Source: CBFIHN01 sp965662575 (GTDB lineage Bacteria; Pseudomonadota; Gammaproteobacteria; Francisellales; CACEW01). From it: a DNA stretch of 18,633 nt. This document shows, in pieces, positions 7,784-14,277 of this stretch. The first letter of the stretch is position 1. Each line of letters opens with the position of its first letter. The notes beneath the pieces are model-generated. The model was not told where the DNA came from, did no database searches, and saw only the letters and a program-made list of their open reading frames with translations. The position numbers and the translations under genes were made by a program. The stretch is from assembly GCA_965662575.1 (NCBI GenBank), contig CBFIHN010000031.1, positions 1 to 18,633 on the forward strand. The letters run 5' to 3'.

Positions 7784-7792
7784 AGTATATCA
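7784..7792 (-). promoter_or_regulatory. Extended -10 promoter of folD
   Basis: The minus strand reads TGATATACT, an extended -10 (TGn plus TATACT, 5/6 to consensus), placing transcription start about 20-25 nt upstream of the GTG at 7754. A weak -35 TTGCCC lies 20 bp upstream of TATACT. The upstream in-frame ATG overlaps this element and would not be on the transcript. Confidence 0.5.
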
Positions 7793-7925
7793 TAGGGCTG
7801 TGGTGCTGTGGGCAAAAGCCCTTGATCGGTCAAGTCTTAAGAGTACAAGTTGTGATATTGCCCTTAATTGCTGTCGGTGCTATTTTCTCTCGAGAATGGA
7901 TTGTCGTGGAGGTGGACGTTCGTTA

Positions 7926-9314
7926 TTAAAAATAGTGTGCGATTAATTTAACAATCTGATCTTGTGTGCGACGAGCCTTTCTTAAGCTACCATGCACGCC
8001 ATTATTGATGATTGAAAAAATCATGGTCGGTTTATGCTGACGAACCAAATACCCTGATAGTGAAGAAATACCCGTCATTGATCCAGTTTTTGCATAGACA
8101 TGGCCTAAGAGTTTTTTGCTGTTCATGCGATAGCTTAGGGTGCCGCTAATACCAGACTGTGGTAGTGAGTTAATAAGCGTGGTTTTCAGTGATTTATTAC
8201 GATAGATTTCGTGTAGGAGATTTGCGATTGCGATGGGAGATGTGTGATTGTAATAGGATAATCCAGCGCCATCTTCAAGCGTCAGTGTGCCTTTGATTTT
8301 TGGTCTAAGTAATGCTTCTATACGATTAACTCCCGCCTTAATTGAGGCAATGCCTGTGGTTTGCTTGCCAATGGCTTTGGTAATGGCATTGGCATAAAGG
8401 TTGTCAGATTCTTGCAGCATATACTTTAATAATGCCGATAATTTTGCCGAACGGTGGATTGCGATTCTAGTCAGCCCATTTGGTATTCGGGGTGCAAAGG
8501 TAATACGGTGATAGCGAATACCTTCGTGTCGTAACTGTTTGGCAATTATTTGTTTGGCTAGTTCGCCGGGGTTTGCAATGGCCATGCGTAATTGCCATTC
8601 TTTTCTATTTGGTAGGCAGCCATTGATGGTGAGTAAATTGTTTTGGCTCATCGTTGGCTGGAAGACGCAGCTTTTAAGTTGATTTTCACTGGCGAGTAAA
8701 AGGTGGTTTTTGAGGCGAACATAAGAAGAACTGCTGCTGGCTTTGGCTTTATTGTTGATACTTTCTATTTTTAGGACAAAGCAATTTTGGCTTAGGTTGA
8801 TGGTGCTTGCCATTGCGCCGTAACACATCAAGGTGTCGCTTAACATTTCGCCAATCGGATAAGTATTCTCCGCATGTTTTCCCGAGCGTAAAACAATGTT
8901 GCCGTGGATGTGAGTGATACCTTTTTGGCGTAGCTGTTTGATAAGATTCTTGAGCTGATATTGGCGTAAAGAAGGGTCGCCAGAGAAATAAATGTAGAGG
9001 TTGCCATCGATTTGGTGTGGCTTGATTTTTGACTTCTTGGCGCCAAGCCAGGTTTGGAAACGATAGCTTGAGCCAAGGGTTTCTAGTGCAGCTGCCGCAG
9101 TAAATAGTTTTGTATTGCTTGCGGGGATATAGTCATGTTTTGCATGATAGCTATAGCGAACTTTGCCACTATAAGCGCTCATGATCACAATGCCTGTACT
9201 GGTATGTGGGAGTTTTTTTGTCAGTAATGATTGGATCGAAGTGCTCAGGTTAGCCATAGAAACTTTGGCTAGGAGCAGGGAAGTGATAAATAGGAGTGCG
9301 CTAGTTATTCTCAT
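7926..9314 (-). CDS. dacB: D-alanyl-D-alanine carboxypeptidase/endopeptidase (PBP4, peptidase S13)
   Basis: A periplasmic low-molecular-weight penicillin-binding protein that trims or cleaves peptidoglycan peptide cross-links. Seen: 462 residues starting with a signal-peptide-like hydrophobic stretch (about 4-20, ending AKVSMA). The three active-site motifs of the S13 family are in order: SxxK (S66-NT-K69, in PASNTKLFTAAAAL), SDN at 303-305 (QESDNLYAN) and KTG at 409-411 (YAKTGSMTGISSLSGYL). The long gap between SxxK and SDN is typical for PBP4. Its ATG overlaps the end of the upstream HU/IHF-family gene by 14 bp, so the two form an unusual translationally coupled pair. Confidence 0.96.
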   Translation of the reverse strand: MRITSALLFITSLLLAKVSMANLSTSIQSLLTKKLPHTSTGIVIMSAYSGKVRYSYHAKHDYIPASNTKLFTAAAALETLGSSYRFQTWLGAKKSKIKPHQIDGNLYIYFSGDPSLRQYQLKNLIKQLRQKGITHIHGNIVLRSGKHAENTYPIGEMLSDTLMCYGAMASTINLSQNCFVLKIESINNKAKASSSSSYVRLKNHLLLASENQLKSCVFQPTMSQNNLLTINGCLPNRKEWQLRMAIANPGELAKQIIAKQLRHEGIRYHRITFAPRIPNGLTRIAIHRSAKLSALLKYMLQESDNLYANAITKAIGKQTTGIASIKAGVNRIEALLRPKIKGTLTLEDGAGLSYYNHTSPIAIANLLHEIYRNKSLKTTLINSLPQSGISGTLSYRMNSKKLLGHVYAKTGSMTGISSLSGYLVRQHKPTMIFSIINNGVHGSLRKARRTQDQIVKLIAHYF

Positions 9315-9591
9315 TTAGCCGCTCATGCATTTCTTTGCCTGATTTAAAGTGAATTTTTGAGCGCTCATTCGTATAGACGACCTCGCCAGTTTTTGGGTTG
9401 CGAGCTTTTCTTGGTTTTGCTTTGCGAATTTCAAAGCTACCGAAGCCTCTAATTTCAATCCGCCGCTTTTCTTTCAGTGCGTCTGTCATTGAACGCAGGA
9501 TGACCTTAACAATTGCTTCAGCATCTGCAACTTCCAGGTTGTGGCTGGTCGCAAAATTGTTAATAAAATCAGAACGGTTTAAGACTTTCAT
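9301..9591 (-). CDS. ihfB: Integration host factor beta-type DNA-binding protein (HU/IHF family)
   Basis: A small DNA-bending nucleoid protein. Seen: 96 residues with the HU/IHF fold. Helical N-terminus (LNRSDFINNFATSHNL), then IEIRGFGSF (45-53), the beta-arm segment with RNPKTGE (64-70) that inserts its proline in the minor groove, and HFKSGKEMHERLN at the C-terminus. The extra N-terminal residues, RIEIRGFGSF and HF..GKE..ER.N favour IHF-beta over HU, but a divergent HU cannot be excluded without phylogeny. E. coli ihfB follows rpsA; here the downstream overlapping partner is dacB, an uncommon context. No strong ribosome binding site is visible before the ATG at 9591. Confidence 0.83.
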   Translation of the reverse strand: MKVLNRSDFINNFATSHNLEVADAEAIVKVILRSMTDALKEKRRIEIRGFGSFEIRKAKPRKARNPKTGEVVYTNERSKIHFKSGKEMHERLNENN

Positions 9592-9700
9592 TGTGATGAG
9601 TGGTTAGCTTTTATTGTGTCTGTGTGTTTAGATCGTATTTTTACTGATTTTTCTGATGTTTGCAATGATGTTGTGATCAAAATAGGGGATTATCCGTTTG

Positions 9701-9729
9701 ATGACGGATGGTTCGATGACCGGTATAAT
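9701..9729 (+). promoter_or_regulatory. Sigma-70 promoter of tsaC
   Basis: A perfect -10 TATAAT at 9724-9729 is preceded by ATGACG at 9701-9706 (4/6 match to the -35 consensus) with a 17-bp spacer. The transcription start would fall about 35 nt before the tsaC ATG. It likely drives tsaC-tsaB-trmL. Confidence 0.62.
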
Positions 9730-9771
9730 TTGGGGCAGTGCTAGGTTGTAATTTGGTTCGGATTGAAATTA

Positions 9772-10347
9772 ATGACACAAACTTTTAGTCTTGCTCAGGG
9801 AGTTGATTCATTAAGGCGTGGACATATTGTTGCTGTCCCAACAGAAGCAGTCTATGGTCTAAGTTGTCATGCGGAAAATATTGACGCTGTTGGGCGACTA
9901 CTTTCGTTAAAAGGACGAGCAAAAAATAAGGGTTTTATTGTCGCAGCAAGTGATTGGCAGTATTTAGCTCCTTATGTCGGGCCTTTGTCACAAGATGTTG
10001 TTGATAAAATGCAATCAACATGGCCTGGCCCAGTCACTTGGGTTGTGCCGGCGAATAAAAATATGGACAAAATTCTGCGGGGGAATTTTGACACTATTGC
10101 GTTGCGTATTAGTGATCACCCCGTTTTATCTGGCTTATGTCACTTGCTTGCTGGTGCGGTGGTTACGACAAGTGCTAATTTGTCTGGCATGCCACCAGCA
10201 ACAACGCTCGCTGAAATTGGGCAGTATTTTCCTGGTCAACTCGATGGCGTGGTGGCGGGTGATTTGGGTGGTCTGGCTAAGCCCACAGTTATCCGTGATG
10301 CGTTAACAGGGCGCTATTTCCGAGGAAGTGCCGAAGATGAACAGTAA
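9772..10347 (+). CDS. tsaC: L-threonylcarbamoyladenylate synthase TsaC (YrdC/Sua5 family)
   Basis: TsaC makes threonylcarbamoyl-AMP from threonine, bicarbonate and ATP, the first step of t6A37 modification in ANN-decoding tRNAs. Seen: 191 residues spanning the single YrdC domain: VPTEAVYGLSC (near the N-terminus), LLSLKGRAKNKGFIV, WPGPVTWVVPA, ALRISDHP, VVTTSANLSGMPP and IRDALTGRYFRGS at the end. Size and start match the short TsaC type rather than Sua5. I choose the ATG at 9772; an in-frame TTG at 9763 would add three residues. Its 3' end overlaps tsaB by 11 bp, a pathway-related pair (TsaC product is used by the TsaBDE complex). Confidence 0.96.
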   Translation: MTQTFSLAQGVDSLRRGHIVAVPTEAVYGLSCHAENIDAVGRLLSLKGRAKNKGFIVAASDWQYLAPYVGPLSQDVVDKMQSTWPGPVTWVVPANKNMDKILRGNFDTIALRISDHPVLSGLCHLLAGAVVTTSANLSGMPPATTLAEIGQYFPGQLDGVVAGDLGGLAKPTVIRDALTGRYFRGSAEDEQ

Positions 10348-11014
10348 TATTCTTTTCATTGAAACCAGTGGTGAACGTTGTGCTGTTGCTCTGAGTTATC
10401 AAGGACAATTATTTTCAGATTACCAGGATAAGCCAAGATATCATAACCGTTTGCTTATCCCCATGATTAGGCAATTGCTTGAAAAAATGGGTGTTGCTTT
10501 GTGGCAGTTGGACGCACTCGCCTATAGTTGTGGCCCAGGGAGTTTTGTTGGTATTCGCTTGGGTGCCAGTGTCATTCAGGGGTTGGCCTATAGTGCTAGT
10601 ATACCGGTTATCCCAATTTCTAGTCTGCAGGTATTAGCGTTAAGTGCTTGCCAACAATTTAAATTGGATCATGTGCTAACCATGATTGATGCTCATATGG
10701 GTGAAGTTTACTTTGCGGCATACTATTGTTGCAAGGGCTCGTTGATAGAAGTTGAGCCGGCACAATCAATTGCTCCAGAGTTGCTCATTTTCCCTAAGGG
10801 CAATTGGTCTGTGGTTGGTCGTGGTTGGCAAGCATATCAGGGGCTATGGCAGCATGCTGATGGAATTGATGTGAATGAAGTATGTCTGGCCTGCCAGCCA
10901 GACCCTTTGTGTGGTTTGCAGCTTGCCGAGCAAGCTTTGCTCGTGGGTGGAGCAGTTGTTCCAGAAAAAGCGCTGCCGATATATTTGCAAAAAAATCACT
11001 GGAGAAAGAGGTAG
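10337..11014 (+). CDS. tsaB: tRNA threonylcarbamoyladenosine biosynthesis protein TsaB
   Basis: TsaB is the non-catalytic partner of TsaD in the complex that transfers threonylcarbamoyl to A37 of tRNA. Seen: 225 residues with the ASKHA-type fold start FIETSGERCAVAL, YHNRLLIPMI, LDALAYSCGPGSFVGIRLG (the conserved GPGSFTG-type segment, with V for T), and MIDAHMGEVYFA. The C-terminal part is diverged, as usual for TsaB. The ATG at 10337 is chosen over GTG at 10328 because GAGGA at 10322-10326 is well placed for the ATG and too close to the GTG. The start lies inside the end of tsaC, and trmL follows 3 nt after the stop. Confidence 0.94.
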   Translation: MNSNILFIETSGERCAVALSYQGQLFSDYQDKPRYHNRLLIPMIRQLLEKMGVALWQLDALAYSCGPGSFVGIRLGASVIQGLAYSASIPVIPISSLQVLALSACQQFKLDHVLTMIDAHMGEVYFAAYYCCKGSLIEVEPAQSIAPELLIFPKGNWSVVGRGWQAYQGLWQHADGIDVNEVCLACQPDPLCGLQLAEQALLVGGAVVPEKALPIYLQKNHWRKR

Positions 11015-11017
11015 CCG

Positions 11018-11473
11018 ATGCTTCATGTTGCATTATATGAACCAGAAATACCTCCAAATACGGGTAATATAATCCGTTTGTGTGCTAATGCTGGCGCGCA
11101 GCTCCACCTAATTGAACCCTTGGGTTTTGCAATTGATGATAAGCGTTTGCGACGAGCAGGCCTGGACTATCGTGAGTTTGTCAATCTGCAGCGACATGAT
11201 AACTATGAGGCATTTCTGGAAGCCGCAGGGAAACGACGTATTTTTGCCTGTACGACGCATGGTAGCTCAGGACATCATCAACCTCATTATCAAGATGAGG
11301 ATATCTTATTATTTGGTCCCGAAAGTCGAGGGCTTCCGGAGGATATTCGTGATGTTTTCCCCAAGAGTCAACGTATTCGTATTCCCATGAAGCCTGAGAG
11401 TCGTAGCCTAAATTTGTCAAATTCAGTTGCAGTCATTCTTTATGAAGCTTGGCGGCAGCTTGATTTTTGCTGA
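11018..11473 (+). CDS. trmL: tRNA (cytidine/uridine-34-2'-O)-methyltransferase TrmL
   Basis: TrmL (YibK) is a SPOUT-class enzyme that 2'-O-methylates the wobble nucleotide of tRNA-Leu using SAM. Seen: 151 residues, family length, with the trefoil-knot motifs: EIPPNTGNIIRLCANAG (near 9-25), LIEPLGF, LLFGPESRGLP and IPMKPESRSLNLSNSVAVILYEAWRQ at the C-terminus. The RBS (GAGG) lies at 11008-11011, spanning the tsaB stop, which is 3 nt before the ATG. This makes a three-gene tRNA modification operon tsaC-tsaB-trmL. No oddities. Confidence 0.96.
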   Translation: MLHVALYEPEIPPNTGNIIRLCANAGAQLHLIEPLGFAIDDKRLRRAGLDYREFVNLQRHDNYEAFLEAAGKRRIFACTTHGSSGHHQPHYQDEDILLFGPESRGLPEDIRDVFPKSQRIRIPMKPESRSLNLSNSVAVILYEAWRQLDFC

Positions 11474-11511
11474 AATTTTGGTTTTCAATCAACTGAGCTA
11501 GTAAATTTGCC

Positions 11512-11540
11512 TTGAATCAATAGGTTAGTTACTGTATCAT
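11512..11540 (+). promoter_or_regulatory. Sigma-70 promoter of rplM-rpsI
   Basis: -35 TTGAAT (11512-11517), a 17-bp spacer, and -10 TATCAT (11535-11540, 5/6) are followed by TCCGGC, a GC-rich discriminator as expected for a ribosomal protein promoter under stringent control. The leader before rplM is about 43 nt and could hold the L13 autoregulatory site, which I cannot define by eye. Confidence 0.65.
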
Positions 11541-11589
11541 TCCGGCTCTTTGTAAGAACCATACTTAATTATTTTAGGAATTTGTTGTA

Positions 11590-12042
11590 ATGAGAACAGT
11601 TAGCGCTAATGAGCAAACAGCGACTCACAACTGGCTATTGATTGATGCCGAAGGTTGGACGCTTGGCCGTTTAGCCACTGAGGCGGCGACGCGCCTTCGT
11701 GGTAAGCATAAGCCAGAATATACGCCACACGTTGATACCGGTGATTACATTGTTGTGATTAATGCTGAAAAAGTTCGTGTCACTGGTAATAAAGAGTCTG
11801 ACAAATTATATCATCATCATACAGGCTATATTGGTGGGTTAAAAACAACGAATTTTAAAAAACTTCAAGAAGAACATCCTGAGCGCATCATAGAAAAAGC
11901 AATTAAAGGGATGCTGCCAAAAAATCCTTTAGGTCGTGATATGTATCGTAAGCTTAAAGTTTATGCTGGAACAAAGCATCCACATGAGGCACAAAACCCT
12001 CAACTAATTGATCAACGTAAAGGTGGTTATCATGGCAACTAA
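11590..12042 (+). CDS. rplM: 50S ribosomal protein L13 (bL13/uL13)
   Basis: A primary assembly protein of the large ribosomal subunit. Seen: DAEGWTLGRLATEAATRLRGKHK, EYTPHVDTGDYIVVINAEKV, HHTGYIGGLK, ERIIEKAIKGMLPKNPLGR and YRKLKVYAGTKHPHEAQNPQ, the whole family in order. At 150 residues it is 8 longer than E. coli L13 (142); the extra C-terminal residues (about LIDQRKGGYHGN) are read through the ribosome binding site and first codons of rpsI, with which it overlaps by 11 bp. The SD AGGAA sits 10-11 nt before the ATG. First gene of rplM-rpsI. Confidence 0.98.
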   Translation: MRTVSANEQTATHNWLLIDAEGWTLGRLATEAATRLRGKHKPEYTPHVDTGDYIVVINAEKVRVTGNKESDKLYHHHTGYIGGLKTTNFKKLQEEHPERIIEKAIKGMLPKNPLGRDMYRKLKVYAGTKHPHEAQNPQLIDQRKGGYHGN

Positions 12043-12427
12043 AGATTTGTTTATTGGCGTTGGTCGTCGTAAAAGTTCTACGGCGCGTGTTTATCTGAAG
12101 CCAGGGAAAGGGTCAATTATCATTAATGGCAAAGAAGTGGCTGATTATTTCGGTCGAAAGACTGCACAAATGGTTGTCCGCCAAGCATTAGATGTTGTTG
12201 ATAGTGTTGATAAATATGATATCAAAATTAATGTATGTGGTGGGGGTATTACTGGTCAGTCAGGTGCGATTCGCCATGGTATTGCTCGTGCCTTAGTTGC
12301 TTCGAATGAGGAATTACGTTCTGACTTGCGTAGTGCTGGTTTCTTAACGCGTGATGCACGTCGTGTTGAACGGAAGAAGGTTGGACTGCATAAAGCACGT
12401 AAACGTCCACAATATTCAAAACGTTAA
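12032..12427 (+). CDS. rpsI: 30S ribosomal protein S9 (uS9)
   Basis: A small-subunit protein whose C-terminal tail contacts P-site tRNA. Seen: 131 residues, with IGVGRRKSSTARVYL near the start, GKEVADYF, VCGGGITGQSGAIRHGIARAL and a basic tail ending RKRPQYSKR, the conserved tRNA-contacting C-terminus. The ATG at 12032 is preceded by AGGTGG with 6-nt spacing, inside the end of rplM; an earlier in-frame TTG is not needed. Translational coupling to rplM is likely. The gene is followed after about 35 bp by a hairpin terminator. Confidence 0.98.
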   Translation: MATKDLFIGVGRRKSSTARVYLKPGKGSIIINGKEVADYFGRKTAQMVVRQALDVVDSVDKYDIKINVCGGGITGQSGAIRHGIARALVASNEELRSDLRSAGFLTRDARRVERKKVGLHKARKRPQYSKR

Positions 12428-12461
12428 TACCGCTTCTGTCTTGCCGTTTATGTATGCTAGA

Positions 12462-12493
12462 ATGCTTCGCCTTGTGCGGAGCATTTTTGTTTT
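12462..12493 (+). terminator. Rho-independent terminator/attenuator after rpsI
   Basis: A 9-bp stem ATGCTTCGC/GCGGAGCAT (one T-G wobble) with a 5-nt loop CTTGT is followed by TTTTTGTTTT. It ends rplM-rpsI. Because sspA starts 30 bp later and no strong separate promoter is evident, it may act as a partial terminator that sets ribosomal versus sspAB expression. Confidence 0.8.
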
Positions 12494-12522
12494 ATACCTA
12501 TTAGTTAAAGGAATTTTTACCT

Positions 12523-13179
12523 ATGGTTGCTAATCGTCGATCTGTTATGACTCTATTTACAAACCATCTTTGTCCTTACTCACATCGTATTCGTATTTTG
12601 CTCGAAGAGAAGGGGATTGCTGCTGAAAAAGTTGAGATCGACTTGAATAATAAACCTGATGAGTTGCTTGAGCTTAATCCTTATGGCACGGTGCCAACCT
12701 TGGTTGATCGTGATTTGGTGCTCTATGAGTCGAATATTATTGCAGAATATTTAGATGAGCGTTTTCCTCATCCGCCATTGATGCCAGTTTATCCTGTTTT
12801 TCGTGGGCGCACACGTTTAATGATGTCGCGCATTGATAGAGATTGGTATCAATTGATGATGAAGGTGCTTAATGATAAGGGCGTTGAAGCTGATCTTGCG
12901 CGTAGAGATCTTTATGATAGTTTGTTATCTGTTGCCCCTGTGTTTGGAGATTCCCCATATTTTTTAAGTGATGAGTTCTCATTAGTTGATTGTGCTTTAG
13001 CTGCGCTCATTTGGCGCTTACCTTCATTGGATATTGAGTTGCCAGAGCAAGGTGCTGCTGTTGAGCGTTATGCGCAAGAACTATTTAAGCGGCCGTCATT
13101 CCAGCTTTCTTTGTCAGATGCAGAGCGTGAGTTACGTCCTGATTTTATATTTCCAGAGATTAAAGAGACAAAAGTATAA
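12523..13179 (+). CDS. sspA: Stringent starvation protein A (GST-fold RNA polymerase-associated)
   Basis: SspA binds RNA polymerase and is needed for acid-stress and stationary-phase gene control; it has a glutathione-S-transferase fold without GST activity. Seen: 218 residues, RRSVMTLFTNHLCPYSHRIRILLEEKG (thioredoxin-like N-domain), NPYGTVPTLVDRDLVLYES (cis-Pro/GST G-site region), the SspA signature EYLDERFPHPPLMPVYP, RIDRDWYQL, and PYFLSDEFSLVDCALAALIWRLP. The start MVANRRSVMTLF fits the family; AAAGGAA lies 9 nt before the ATG. It is followed by sspB 2 nt after its stop, the classic rplM-rpsI-sspA-sspB order of gammaproteobacteria. Confidence 0.97.
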   Translation: MVANRRSVMTLFTNHLCPYSHRIRILLEEKGIAAEKVEIDLNNKPDELLELNPYGTVPTLVDRDLVLYESNIIAEYLDERFPHPPLMPVYPVFRGRTRLMMSRIDRDWYQLMMKVLNDKGVEADLARRDLYDSLLSVAPVFGDSPYFLSDEFSLVDCALAALIWRLPSLDIELPEQGAAVERYAQELFKRPSFQLSLSDAERELRPDFIFPEIKETKV

Positions 13180-13181
13180 TT

Positions 13182-13616
13182 ATGTCACGGATTCGGCCCT
13201 ATATTATTCAAGCGACTTACGACTGGATAGTTGAAAATCGTTTAACGCCTTACTTTCTTATTGATGCTGATTTTGACGGTGTTGAGGTTCCTTGGGAATA
13301 TGTCAAAAATGGGCAAATTGTTCTTAATGCCTCGCCTGATGCCATCGAAAATTGGCAAGTTACCGATGAATTTATTGGTTTTGATGCAAGTTTTTCTGGC
13401 AAGTTGTGGCAAATATTTTTTCCTATTGATGCGATGATTTCCCTTTATGCCAAGGAAACGGGGCAGGGTATTTATGATCAGGAAGAAAGTTATAGCCTGC
13501 TCGTTCATGAAGGTGATGATGAGGATTCTCTGGATCCTAACCATCATAGTACCCCCCAGGTGCAGAATAATTCTGTTCAAAGAAAAAATAAGCCTGGACT
13601 CCATGTTGTTAAATAG
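13182..13616 (+). CDS. sspB: ClpXP protease specificity-enhancing factor SspB
   Basis: SspB tethers ssrA-tagged proteins from stalled ribosomes to ClpXP. Seen: 144 residues. The folded substrate-binding domain (about 1-105) has RPYIIQATYDWIVENRLTPY and PWEYVKNGQIVLNASP. It is followed by an acidic, flexible linker (EGDDEDS onwards) and a C-terminal KPGLHVVK, the XB peptide that docks on the ClpX N-domain. Linker and XB tail are intact, so the protein should be functional. It is co-transcribed with sspA. tRNA-Arg starts 50 bp downstream. Confidence 0.96.
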   Translation: MSRIRPYIIQATYDWIVENRLTPYFLIDADFDGVEVPWEYVKNGQIVLNASPDAIENWQVTDEFIGFDASFSGKLWQIFFPIDAMISLYAKETGQGIYDQEESYSLLVHEGDDEDSLDPNHHSTPQVQNNSVQRKNKPGLHVVK

Positions 13617-13666
13617 ATTGCGTCATTACAAATAAGCTATGAGATATATAGCCAATAAAACTTTAC

Positions 13667-13743
13667 GCCCTGGTGGCACAGCTGGATAGCGCGGCTCCCT
13701 CCTAAGGAGCAGGTCAGAGGTTCGAATCCTCTCCAGGGCGCCA
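13667..13743 (+). tRNA. tRNA-Arg (anticodon CCT), island integration site
   Basis: A 77-nt cloverleaf: acceptor GCCCTGG/CCAGGGC, anticodon stem GCTCC/GGAGC with loop CTCCTAA (anticodon CCT, decodes AGG), T-arm AGAGG-TTCGAAT-CCTCT, G73 and encoded CCA. The D-stem GCAC/GCGC has one A12-C23 mismatch, while the other three pairs hold. Its 3' end is directly followed by a tyrosine integrase stub, as expected where an island has inserted into a tRNA gene and rebuilt its 3' end. No second copy of the tRNA 3' end (attR) is found in the window. Confidence 0.95.
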
Positions 13744-13837
13744 TTTTATTTCTTAAAATTCTTTTATTTTTCTTAAGGTTACGCCTAAAATCTTAATATA
13801 GAGATTTTTCTTGGGTGTGTTTGGATTGTCTCCATAT

Positions 13838-13876
13838 TGTGCACTTTTGCACTCTAGCTACACTTCATGTGCACTT
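13838..13876 (+). repeat. Iterated GCACTT-type repeats before the integrase (candidate recombinase arm sites)
   Basis: TGTGCACTT occurs at 13838-13846 and again at 13868-13876, exactly 30 bp apart, with two looser copies between them (TTGCACTCT, TACACTTCA). They lie between the tRNA 3' end and the integrase start, where integrase arm-type or excisionase sites normally lie. Function is inferred from position only. Confidence 0.4.
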
Positions 13877-13894
13877 CAAAAATAGGGGGTGATC

Positions 13895-14160
13895 ATGGCG
13901 AGCAAAAAGCCTTTAATATCAAAAACGCTGCTTAAGACATTGAAGCTGAAAAGCCAGGCTTATGATGTCCGAGATGGAGAATTAAGTGGCTTTCTGGTTC
14001 GAGTGAATCCATCAGGGGCAATGTCTTATGTTTTGCAATATGCCAGAGGTAAAAGAATTACAATTGGCAAAGCCAATGTGTTAACGCCCGATCAAGCGAG
14101 ACAAACAGCAATACAAATGCTGGCTGACTATACAAAGGGCCCGTTGCAATCTAAAGTTTA
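13895..14160 (+). pseudogene. Tyrosine integrase, N-terminal fragment cut by IS element
   Basis: The N-terminal arm-binding domain of a phage/island integrase: LKTLKLKSQAYDVRDGELSGFLVRVNPSGAM (split over residues 13-43), then YVLQYARGKRITIGKANVLTPDQARQTAIQML, matching the start of tRNA-targeting integrases (DUF4102-like arm domain). ATG at 13895 has AGGGGG 5 nt upstream. About 81 codons are native; the IS terminal repeat begins at 14137 and supplies the last residues and the stop. The whole catalytic domain (R...HxxR...Y) is missing, and no continuation appears beyond the IS, so this gene is dead. A 54-bp near-copy of its codons about 34-52 recurs at 18221-18274. Confidence 0.85.
14137..14156 (+). 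repeat. Left terminal inverted repeat of the IS5-family element
   Basis: Twenty bases matching the complement of 15297-15316 at 18 positions. The truncated integrase frame runs into it and stops just beyond. Confidence 0.82.
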
Positions 14161-14277
14161 GAGATTAGTAAAAATTATTAATGCCTGGCTCCAAAGTTAG
14201 GAAAAGCCTTTTATGTTAATTTTTGTTTAGTATTTAATCTTTTTGACGGGTAAACCCAAATTCAAGATGGCCCCCTC

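Noticed and set aside
10794..11420. Minus-strand open frames antisense to tsaB and trmL
   Set aside because: The plus-strand genes are unambiguous and the antisense peptides show no family features.
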